The notes below the pieces were generated by a model. That model ran no database searches and had not been told where the DNA came from. It worked only from the letters and a program-made list of their open reading frames with translations. The translations under genes were made by a program, and so were the position numbers. From Populus alba (lineage: Eukaryota; Streptophyta; Magnoliopsida; Malpighiales; Salicaceae), in assembly GCF_005239225.2 (NCBI RefSeq), contig NC_133296.1, positions 682,001 through 746,000 of the forward strand: a stretch of 64,000 nucleotides of DNA, read 5' to 3'. This document shows positions 23,843-34,771 of this stretch, in pieces (position 1 is the stretch's first letter; each line of letters starts with the position of its first letter).

Positions 23843-26800
23843 ATGGCAACAGAGCAGCAACAACAAGTTTGGCCTTTCTCTGTTGCTTCTGTTGTAGAGG
23901 ATATGCTTCAAGAAAATATTGGAACTCGACCAAGAGGCGTTGATTTGGTGGCTTCAAGAAAAGCCGAAGAAGCTTGTATGATATATATATCAATCTTTTC
24001 CTTGATCATTTATTTCTTTGCTGAACATTTTGATTGAATTTGATCAAGCCTTTTTGTTTGTGTTCTTTGATGATTGGATGCTTGAGAAACTTACGGTCTG
24101 TGTTTTCAATTCATTTTTGTGGAATCTTGATGATCTATGAGGAATTTATGTTTAGGCTGTTGAATTTTATAGATTAGGTGGTTGATTCGTACAAGTTGGA
24201 TTAATGCACACACATCATGGAATTGAAATTTGTAGAATTTAAGGATTTGTCATGGATTATGCGATCCTATATTGATATTGATAGTGTTTCTCGGCTAGAT
24301 TCGTGAATTTTGGCTGCTAGAGGAATTTTTGTAGTAATATTGAGAAAGCTCTTCCTTTGAGCCTGATAATTCGAGCTCTTATTGATGGTCATTGAAGCAG
24401 CATGTAGATGAAACTTTTTTCAAGTTAGAGATTTCTTGTAATTACTTCTTTCATGGTGCTTGTTCCTCGTATTTTTACTCACTGAGGACTTCCCATCATG
24501 TGTGGTTAGATGGAATTGTTGTAGCGAAATTGGAGTCAGAATAGGAGGCCTTTAAATATCCAAATTTGGGTCGATACATATTTTTCTGTAAAAGAAGAAA
24601 AGGAAAAAAAGAGAAGTTTGGTGATTTTACATTTTTGTATTGGTTTGCAGCCTTGAGAAGGTATGAAGCAGCTGGGTGGCTTCGAAAAACAGTGGGGGTT
24701 GTCGGGGGTAAAGATTTGCCAGCTGAGCCCTCTGAAGAAGAATTCAGGCTTGGATTGCGAAGTGGGATAATCTTATGTAACGTCCTTAACAAGGTTCAAC
24801 CTGGAGCAGTTCCAAAGGTCTCATTCAACCTGGTTTTTTTTTATTTCATTATGTTTCGAGGATAGTTAACTTATTAGTCGGTTTTGGTGATCTGAATTGT
24901 CCGTAGGTAGTGGAAGGTCCTGGTGATTCTGTTGAAGTTCCTGATGGAGCAGCTTTATCAGCATTTCAGTACTTCGAAAATGTGAGAAACTTCCTGGTAG
25001 CTATTGAGGAAATGGGAATTCCAACCTTTGAAGCCTCTGATTTGGAACAGGTGAGAGTATAAGTTCAGGTAGAAACAGAACAGAAAATCCAGAAAATGCC
25101 ATGCTAATCTTCTGTTGCATTGTGAGAGTTGTCTTCCTGCAGTGATATTCTTTTGTATCATTAACTTCCAGGGTGGAAAATCTGCGAGAGTTGTGAACTG
25201 TATTTTAGCACTCAAATCATATAGTGACTGGAAACAGAGTGGTGGGATTGGGACATGGAAATATGGAGGAAATTTAAAACCCTCAACCTGTGGGGGTGGG
25301 AAACCCTTCATGCGAAAAAATTCCGAGCCTTTCAAGAATTCCTTTTCTCGGGCATGCAGTGGTGATCCGTCTTCATTTGATGAACAATTCAATGACCTCA
25401 GTGAAGCTGTAAGTGAAATTTTCAATTTTTATTTTACGAATTTAGAAAGGCAAGTAGCAATCACAAGTCCATTTGCATGTGCAGGGTGCCTCTCGTTCCT
25501 TGAATATGCTTGTCCGAGCAGCTCTTTCAAGCAGGAAGCAAGAAGAAATACCTAATGTAAGTGTTATAATGCTTGTTGTCCTCTAAAGTAGATGCAAAAG
25601 AAACTTTTCGGAAAATCATAGCACTTTGATTGGAAACAGATAGTAGAGTCTATGCTAAACAAGGTCATGGAGGAGTTTGAGCGTCGGTTGGCGAGCCAGA
25701 ATGAGCAGGTGAGCTGTTATGTTTGTTAAAATGATATTACCCCTCCTCTCCCCATATTTGTGCGCACTGAAAAGTTACCTCCTCATATTATTGCTAAGAA
25801 ATCTAAGTGTCTCGTCATTAATGCGAATCTGACAGATGAAAATAACAGCAAAAGATATGGAAGTAGCTAGCCCTGTCATGCCTCTTTCAAGAACTTCAAG
25901 TGACACAAGGGTATGCGTCTTGGCTTGCACTATGAATGTTTCACTCATGCAATGCAGTTGCATAACTTGGAATGTAATTTAGAATGGCGCTGTTTACATT
26001 TATCGAGGCTCTGAATTTTTTAAACCAATTGGGTGACATTTTCTTTTGCTAATGCTATGGTTAAGATGGAAGAAGAAACTTCCACACAAATCAATACACG
26101 GGAATGCTGCCATCACAAGGGCACTCCTCACGAGGAATCAGAAGACCAGCTTTTGAAACAGCAAGCGATGGTTGAACGACAGAAACAAGACATTAAGGTA
26201 ATGTCTCAGTATTTACACAAGGGTGAAGTCTTTTTACCTCTCCACAAGATGTTAATCAGTGATAAATGATGGTGCCTGCAGGAACTGAAACTTACTCTTT
26301 ATGCTACAAAAGAAGGAATGCACCTTTTGCAAATGAAACATGTGGAGGAGTTCAACAATTTAGGTAAAATTAAGATTCTGTACACTCATTCCAGATTATT
26401 AGAAGAGAGTAATCTATATCACCACTAGTTTCTTGAAACAGGTAAGCACTTGCATGGTCTAGCTCATGCAGCTTCAGGCTACCAGAGAGTCCTCGAGGAG
26501 AATCGCAAGTTATACAATCAAGTGCAGGACCTGAAAGGTATACCAGTTATTTAAATTCTGATTCCATGGCTTTAATGCACTCATTTACTAAGTTTCTTCG
26601 CTAAATTTAATGGAAATGAATATATTTCATTAGGAAATATTAGAGTATATTGCCGAGTAAGACCCTTTTTGACTGGGCAAGGAAGTCGTTTCAGTACGGT
26701 GGATCACATAGATGAAAGGAACATTACAATTAGCACCCCTTCAAAATATGGCAAAGAGGGACGCAAATCATTCAGCTTCAACAAGGTTTTTGGTCCTTTG

Positions 26801-29769
26801 GCAACTCAAGGTCAGTGAGGTCTCATTCGGGTTCTTTTTCATTCCTATCAGTTTTCCTATTTAAATTTTAACTCCTGGCTTTCCTGCAGAGGAGGTATTT
26901 GCAGACACCCAGCCTCTGATTCGTTCTGTTCTTGATGGTTACAACGTGTGTATATTTGCATATGGTCAAACTGGATCCGGAAAGACATTTACTATGGTGA
27001 GAGGATTCATGTACCATTATTAAAACATGGATTTTGGTTAACCCTTTGGTTACTCATTTAACTTCGTTCGTTTCATTTTTCAGACCGGTCCCAAGGAGCT
27101 CACAGAGGAAAGTTTAGGTGTAAACTACAGGGCTTTGAGCGATCTATTTCTCCTTTCAGATCAAAGAAAGGAAGTTATTTGCTATGATATCTCTGTCCAA
27201 ATGCTTGAGATTTACAACGAGCAAGTGAGGGATCTCCTTGTAACTGATGGTGTTAACAGAAGATATCCTTCATGACACTATTTTCTTTCATTAAAATAAT
27301 GTCTTTTTCTTCAATCCAGCTTACTTTTCTACTTGGATTCTTAACTCCTGTATACATTAGAAATTCGAAACAGTTCTCAGAATGGAATTAATGTACCAGA
27401 AGCAAGTCTTGTAACTGTATCATCACCGTCTGATGTCTTAAATTTGATGAACATTGGGCTCAGGAATCGTGCAGTTAGCGCTACAGCAATGAATGATCGC
27501 AGCAGTCGATCCCATAGGTGTGCTTAATGAATGCTCCATGTTGCAAGTGTGATTTTTGGAAAACCATTTCAATAATAGTGCTTAACTAAACGAAACTCAT
27601 AACTGGCCCATATTTGCAGCTGCCTTACAGTTCATGTTCAAGGGAGAGAGTTGGCATCTGGAACAGTAATCCGTGGCTCAATGCATCTAGTTGACCTGGC
27701 AGGAAGTGAACGGGTTGACAAATCCGAGGTGACGGGAGATCGATTAAAGGAAGCACAGCATATCAATAGATCTCTTTCTGCTTTAGGAGATGTGATTGCC
27801 TCTCTCGCTCAAAAAAACTCACACGTTCCCTACCGGAACAGCAAACTCACGCAACTACTACAAGATTCACTTGGTAAGGTTAACCAAGGACATTCTATTT
27901 CCCTTCTTTCTATAATCTAATCCCATCCCAACTATTTTTCTGTTCTCGATAATCACCAGGTGGGCAGGCTAAGACGCTCATGTTTGTCCACATAAGTCCT
28001 GAGACTGATGCTGTTGGAGAAACAATTAGTACACTTAAATTTGCGGAAAGGGTTGCCACTGTTGAGCTTGGTGCTGCTCGAGTTAATAAAGATAGTTCAG
28101 AGGCGAAGGAGCTGAAAGAGCAGGTTCTACTCTATGCTCCTCATCTTTCTTTTTTTGGTTTTTTGGATGAAGTTTAGAATTGGCCTCAATTTTTATCAGA
28201 ATTTCTTTCATAGGGTATGTCTTGGAGTACCTGTTCGTGTTATTATTGACTTACTTATTATCTCTCATATACTTTTTCCACAAGAAATACCGCGAGTCAC
28301 TTTTACATTGTCTGGTTTCAGATTGCTAATCTCAAAGCAGCCTTAGCATCGAAGGAAGTAGAGTCAGAGCACTCACATCATTCTCGATCCAGCACCCCGG
28401 AAAGACTTAAAATGAAGTCTGGTTTGCCTTCTCCTTCTCACAGTTGGCATAGCGCAGGTAGCATAACAAGTTCAGGTAGCATAACAAGCGGTCATAGGCA
28501 GATGGAGAATGGTAATTCAGAGGTAAAAGTTAACATAACCAGTGACTGAAATTGATTATTTGAACACTGCTTTTGGTTATAAATAAATCTGTTTATTGAG
28601 TAATATTGCCTCAGCATTGAGGCTGTGCTCCTGATTTATGTTTAATTCCCAAGGTTACGCATCTGTTAATGTTGGGATTCCCATCTAATAATTTGGATAA
28701 TGCTTATTTTACTACTTATACTAAGATATGTCATTTTATCATGAGACAATCATCTCAAACATCATGTTAAAATGATTTTACTGTGTGTTTGTAATATAAA
28801 TATGTTTGCCCGATGTAGCCGTCCATCAAAGAATAAAGTTGATACTCATAACCATAATTTACATACTGATTTAATGATCTGCAGGTTAGGAACAACTATT
28901 CGTCTGTTCCAAGTAGGCGAAGAAGCTTGGATCCCCAAGATTTGATAATGTATTCACCTCCATGGCTACCTGCTTCCAGTCCTTCGATGAGCGGAAAGGA
29001 CGATGATAGAGAATCAGTGTCTGGTGACTGGGTTGACAAGGTCATGGTGAACAGGCTTGACAGTGCAAACAGAGATGAAAATCCTGCGGGACAATGGGAA
29101 ATAGACAGCAGACAGTCGCCTGAGATGTTTTATCAGAGTTATGCTCGAGACCCTTCGAAGATTTACCCAGAACAACCCTACAAATCTCCACTAATCACAA
29201 GGGACAGCCAAGAGTATGATGCTCAGAGGGGGAGGTTTGAAATGGCATCCACCGATGAGTCTGACGAACTCGAGGCTGCAACAAGTGATTCTTCCGAGCC
29301 AGACTTGCTATGGCAGTCTAATATCCCTAGGATGAGCAGCCTTCCCAATCCCAATGTTTTGGGATCTAAAACAAAGAAGACTACTAATCCTAGGGGATTC
29401 AAGAGCACAGAAACAAGGTAATAAGCTGTCTGATGATTACTGATCACTTTTCTCTGAGCAGCATTTCTGGTCATTTAAACTTATAGATGCACGCATTACT
29501 TACAACATGTAAAGCTTCTAGAACTAGAGATACCACTGCCATTTTTTTTTTTCCAGACTAGAACTTTCTCTTAGGATTCCCGCTTTGAATTTTTTTCAAC
29601 AGAATATTTACTACATTTTTTTTCTGGTTTTGTTACCAGGAGTTTAATTCCATCACTAATTCCTTCACCGTCAAGGAAACTACCAAATGGGATGAGTCCA
29701 GGCCTAAACAAACCCGGAAGGCAGCTAGTTTCTGTCGACGGAAAGAGGAAAACTGGACATGCAAAGTGA
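23843..29769 (+). CDS. KIN-14I: Kinesin-14 with calponin-homology domain (KCH / KIN-14 family)
   Basis: Nineteen coding exons give 1037 aa: 23843..23975, 24651..24817, 24907..25050, 25172..25408, 25485..25556, 25640..25708, 25836..25910, 26066..26197, 26282..26363, 26442..26537, 26634..26810, 26890..26996, 27084..27262, 27356..27517, 27620..27873, 27960..28123, 28322..28522, 28885..29417, 29640..29769. The N-terminal CH domain (about 45-165) is followed by a linker and coiled coil (about 290-400). The motor starts at [10 protein letters not shown] (about 404), has the P-loop GQTGSGKT (487-494), switch I NDRSSRSH (about 603-610) and switch II DLAGSE (636-641). The motor lies central to C-terminal, followed by a Ser/Pro-rich tail. 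Plant KCH kinesins are minus-end-directed and link actin to microtubules; this is family knowledge. The symbol is the closest Arabidopsis subgroup (KIN-14I/F/G), not proven orthology. Start chosen at MATEQQQQ because it matches family members. Confidence 0.93.
27263..27355 (+). other. Probable U12-type AT-AC intron in the kinesin gene
   Basis: The intron starts ATATCCTTC, a near-perfect minor-spliceosome AT-AC donor. It has a branch-site match ATTCTTAAC, whose A at 27344 lies 11 nt before the end, and it ends in TATAC. Splicing here joins the frame as NRRLEIRN, the wording expected in this kinesin family. A GT-AG alternative exists (donor at GATG|GTGTTA, acceptor ATTAG at 27360) and stays in frame but deletes six conserved residues (GVNRRL). 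Confidence 0.85.
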
Positions 29770-30818
29770 TATCAAAGGAAGTGGCTTGGTGATTTTTCTT
29801 TTCTTTTTTTTTTTCCATTTTTTGTGTAACTATCATATAGTTGTAGAGAAAGGGAGATAGAGTGAAGAGAAAAGAGTTGAGTGGCAATGATTTCTGTTGC
29901 CTGCGTTTCTGTGGTGGTGATCGTGAGATTTACGTGGTCCCGTCGTCCCAAATTTCAATTTGTTTATATGAGTGTTCATCTTGTGAATTCTTTGACATCT
30001 TCTGTTATTAAATGTTATCCTTTTTGGATCATAAACAAAAGTCAAATCGAAGTCTCCAATCTGTTAGTAACAAACTTAACTCCAGTTTTTGTCACATCCC
30101 CTAATTAACTAGGTCTACACTGATCTTGTCAATAGAAATCCAATATTTTCCTTCACTGTCTCTCCTGCCAAACAACATAGCTGCACCGCTTTTATGCTAG
30201 AAAAAGAGAGGAAATGGCAGCTACAGATAACAAAGCAGTCGATGTTGAAGCTGGTACAACAAAACAACAAGTAGCGTGCCTGCAGGTTGACTCACGTTGG
30301 GCCTCTATAAATAAAGTGTACTCCATAATTTCAATGCAATTGCTTGTTTGGAAGTTGTCAATGGTACATGCACGGTTTTCAAGTCTTAAGTAAAATCTTA
30401 TAATTTTTTCCCATTTTCATGATTTACCAACATCTTAGCGCTGCCACTCTGTTTTCTATTGTTTTCCAAACCCTACCTGACAGGCTTTTAATTAGCTAGC
30501 TACACACTTTCTTTCTTCTGGTCATAAATTTAATTTTGTTCAGGCTAGCAGCTAGTAAATGGAGTCTTTGCACATGGCATTTGTAAATGTATAATCAGAA
30601 TCAATGCTGCAGCCAGTTTGTACCTTAACTCTAGTGTCAGGATTTTGTGTTCGTACAGTCATGCCATATAAAGCAAGACTACAGGAAAAGGGAGTAGGGC
30701 TGGTACTCCCTCATTAAAGCCAAAATTCAACACATTTCTTTATGCTTCGAAAGTGTAACCTGATAGAGAGGACTTCTGGAGTAGTAAAGCATTGGCGAAC
30801 GGCAGCCCCCCCTTCCGA

Positions 30819-30821
<3 letters not shown>

Positions 30822-30873
<52 letters not shown>
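30822..30873. repeat. Compound (TA)n(GA)n microsatellite
   Basis: About 17 TA units run directly into about 9 GA units. Confidence 0.9.
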
Positions 30874-33189
30874 TTGAAATGCTCATCTATTTATAACGTC
30901 TAACGAGTAAAAACTGAGTATTTTAGGAAAGGATCATGACTTGTTAATTTGCCGAAGACAGAAAATATCCATGAAAAAGGGCTACTCACAAGTAATTGAA
31001 GGACACCCTTTTTGTCCCAGCCAGCTTGGAGAAGAATATGTTTAGAAGATTATACATTCTGGGCTGTGAGAAGAAGAGGCCATGATTTCAACCTCCTCAG
31101 GCCTTCTTTTATGCTTGCTGTATCTGTGTGGGTTCAGGCATCTACGTGGGGCTTTGTAAGTTCATCTAACCGTGTCTCTCTGTCACTAATTAATTTCCTC
31201 TTGCGTTGATACTTTTCCCTCAGAAAGTTGTCGGCAGCGATATACAGTTCCTTAGCTTCCGTCATACACAACACTGAAGACTTGATCAAGCGCTTCAACC
31301 ATGAATGGTGACTTCATCTGGACTGCAATCTTTCTTTATCTGCATCTGTTCCTTCTTCTCCATGGTTTAGACATGTTGGATAAGTGTAGCCCATGCTACT
31401 GCTACTGAATGAGGAGCCCATGTGTCCACAGCAGAAGGAGAGTGCATGCTTTTCCACACACTTCCAAGTCATTGTAGCTTTGCTCTCCGGCCACCAAACA
31501 TCCACTTGCTTGTGGATACATGTCAACCTTTCCAGCTGGGGGTTGGGACCCTATCGGAATGAGTGGGTAAGCCCTAAGCGGGACCCAATGAGTGGATGCC
31601 TTTCATTTATATATATATATATATGCAGAAAATACCATCAAAGACAGCAGCGTGCCCACATCAACACCGATGTTGCCCCCTATGGATTGTGTCCCTCGTT
31701 GCCCCTTTGGATTCTTACGCAGGCAGGGATTGAAGGCTGGAAGATTCAAGCAATCCCAGCTTCTTCCTCTTCTTTTTCTATTATCCATTTCCCCTTTATT
31801 CTCCTCTAAAGACTACTCTGCCCCAACACTTGTTTCATAGTCCATCCTTTTCCCTGTTACTTTTGGTGGCAAAGCTTATCTCTTTCATCATAAGATTCAA
31901 AATCGTTTTAGCTATAACCTCCACCTAATGTGGGTAATCATATTTTAAAATTCTAAACCATAAAATTAAGTTATATAGGTTTCCACAGTGCTATTGAACT
32001 CGGCTTTGTCGGCCAGTATAATTGACACGGCCAAAATTATAGTGAAACTTAGTTCAATATTTTTTTAAAAAATAAAATTGAAATAACATGATCTAAATTG
32101 ATTTATTCAGTTTATATCTCAACTAATTAGTAGGTTTTATAATTATGATATTCAGGATTGAATTCAGAGAGGGTGTGAAAGGGAAGATGAAGAATCGAAG
32201 CAGAAATGGAGTCCAGCTATGTGGGAAATCTGAGTCCAAAAGGGCCAAGCAAAGTACATGGATTCTAATAAAGAAAGTCCAAAATACAAAAGAAGACCAC
32301 TTCTGCATACTTAACTGGCTCCAGATGTCAACTGACGACCCTCAAATAGAGGTGGCCCGTCTTGATGATGAAATTGCTAATCATAATTAATAATTAAATT
32401 AAATTAAATTAAATCAATCAAGTTGCTTTTCTCTTGTCCCACCTAATTATTGCCAGCCAACAATACAGCACTGTTTCTCGAATGGATCTGATGCATAAAC
32501 ATGTTTATCAAAGTCAAAGCCCCTAGAGAGGGCCAAATAAATCTTCAAGGAGAAAATAACTTGAGAGTCAAAACCCACTCCCCTCATCGCCTGCTAATTT
32601 AGTGGGATTGGATCTCTATGATGTGCCTTTTTGTTCTTCTTCCTCCTCCTTTTTTTTTTTTAAGATAAAAATACGACACCCTTTCCACTATTGTAATACG
32701 GAGACAAAATTTAGAATATCTTTCTACCTTCGCTAATATTTTATTTTTCGTGACAGGTAATTCATATATATTGATGGAAAATATTTTTTATCTTTTATTA
32801 TTATTTTTTAATTTTCTTATTTTTGTAAGTATTTAGTGTTTATAGTGTGAGCATTAGTAAAATTTCTTGGAAATGGTCTACTTTCATGGAACATAGAGGG
32901 AAAAAAAGAAGAATCAAAGCTCTAAAAATTTATAACCATTGATAGAATTATTTACAAAGAATTTAGAAAGGGGGGCCTGTTTGATTACTTTAGCACTTGA
33001 CAGACAAAACTTATCATGAACATCACTTAACGTTGCTTGTAATTAAATTAATCATGGAATTCTTGAAAATGAGAAGGGTGTTTGGAATTTGATTATACAT
33101 TTATTTTACCAACTCTCACGAATTAAATCTATTTACATTTTGTCCACGCCTTCAAAGTGAAAAGAAAATCTAGTTTTTTCATGTGATAA

Positions 33190-33372
33190 AGAGCCTGTAT
33201 TTTTTAAAAAATCAATATTTTTTTTTTGCTAAAAATAAGTTATTTTTTATGTTTTGAATTGTTTTAATATATTGATCTTAAAAATAATTTTTTAAAAATA
33301 AAAAAAATCATTTTAATACATTTCAGAATAAAAAAAAATAATAAAAAAACAACTATACTTTCAAACAAAATT
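33190..33372 (+). repeat. AT-rich MITE-like family A, copy 8 (reference copy)
   Basis: Family A is a roughly 150-200-bp, AT-rich sequence with a constant order: T/A-rich start, 'TTGAATTGTTTTAATATATT', 'GATCTTAAAAATAATTTTTT', A-rich run, 'ATCATTTTAATACATTTC', A-rich run, then 'ACAACTATACTTTCAAAC'. About ten copies in both orientations lie in this window. The structure suggests a decayed MITE. I recall very similar sequence as common in poplar. Terminal repeats and target duplications are too eroded to be certain. Confidence 0.6.
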
Positions 33373-33719
33373 ACAAAGAGAACACTGTTAATTTCTCATT
33401 ATACAAACTCATAACCTTTCTTTCAAATTCAACAACCAAGATTAAATAATAATAATAATAATTTAACAAGCAAGATTAATTTCTCCATCTATTTTAATAT
33501 CTTTTAATCTAATTTTAGCCATCAAAATATATCAAATTCAGGTGACAATAAAAAAACCTATCTATAAAAAAAAGTTAGGAAAAAACCTAATTGGAAAGGG
33601 TTTTTTTTCCAACCTAAATTACATCGAATGATTAGGACATGAAAATTGTCATCATTATTAAAAATAGAGACACTTTGCCTGACAAAAATCACCTCTTTAA
33701 CACTCACTAGCAAACACAC

Positions 33720-34771
33720 TAATCCCGCGCTCTCTCTCTAGCATCTCTCTCTCTCTCTCTCTCTAGATTTCTCTTCCAATCATAGCACACAAACTTGTAA
33801 GTTTCCTTTATTTTTTTGTTTCTCACCAAAAAACTCTCTATCTTCTTCTTGGTTCTTTCAAGAATAAAAATTGAATCTTTGTCATAGTTTTTAACGAAAA
33901 ACCTTGTGTTTTTGTTTCAGAAATGGAGAGGTAATTAATAGATCAAATCTTGTCAATGCTGGATCTGTTGAGACCTCTTCATGTTTCAACTGTGAGTGTT
34001 CTTTCTTTTCTCGGTTTGTTTTTTAATGTTCTTGTTTTTCATTTTTCTTATGTACATTTTGTGTTTGTGTAATTAAAGTTGTGTTTTTTAGCTTAAGTGG
34101 GTGACCCTTTATGTTTTTTTTTTTTGGTACTTAAGTTTGGTTCTTGATGGAAAATAAGGAAGACCCATTTCTTGAGATTTGAGTAATACTGAATAGTTTG
34201 ATGAGACTTTGTTGAAGAAGTTTAGTGGGTTTGTTTTGATGGAAGATAATGAAGACCCATTTTTTGAGATTTGCACATTCTGGGTTTAGTTATTTGATTT
34301 TTTTATATTTGGGTTTTTGAGGAAAAAACTAGATAATATAGTGGAGAATTGGGGTGGTTGATGAATTGTGAACTATAGTCTTGCTTGTTTGGAATTATGG
34401 AAGTGAGGTTTTGGCATGAGTTCTCTCTCTCTCTCTGTAAAATAAGGACTGAGGCTTGGATGAGCTATTTTAGTTCTCTTGTAGGTGCATTATTTTGTAC
34501 TGAATTGATTTAGAGAATTTTGAATTTAGTTCAGATACCTGTGTGATGGTGTGAAGTAGATGGTATTTTTCTCGAAAGTTTTGGTTTTTCTTTTCACGGT
34601 GTTTGGATCCTGGAAAAACTGGTCCTTTATAGTTGATTTTAGTGTTTGTTGAACTAAATTGTCATGTAAGGGTTTAATGATTCAGTCACATGTGTATCTT
34701 TAATTTGCTTCATGAAGATTGAATAGGGTTTTGGCACTGGGGTTATGGAAAGTATTGACTCATAGACTGTC
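33720..34771 (+). promoter_or_regulatory. 5' leader of the PP2C gene with CT tract and two probable leader introns
   Basis: A (CT)n run lies at 33744-33764. A donor-like ACTT|GTAAGTTTCC at about 33797 and acceptor TTTCAG at 33920 bound a first leader intron. A second exon, 33921-33991, ends at AACT|GTGAGT. The next acceptor is probably CATAG at 34765. The short exon carries a four-codon upstream ORF (ATG GAG AGG TAA) and a second ATG at 33956. Confidence 0.55.

Larger units (their letters stand above)
29770..33719. other. Intergenic region between the kinesin and PP2C genes
   Basis: The kinesin 3' UTR probably occupies the first few hundred bases. No gene is supported. A 58-codon frame from ATG 30214 (MAATDNKAVDVEAG...) has no recognised relative. 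The frame at 31393-31809 has low-complexity, non-protein-like composition. A family-A repeat copy lies at 33190. Confidence 0.5.

Noticed and set aside
30214..30390. 58-codon frame starting MAATDNKAVDVEAG
   Set aside because: Short, no recognised relative, no splice partner. Noted in the intergenic entry but not called a gene.
31393..31809. 138-codon open frame on the plus strand
   Set aside because: Composition is Ser/Ile/Leu-rich with a TA-repeat-derived IYIYI stretch; there is no domain and several other frames overlap. Not protein-like.
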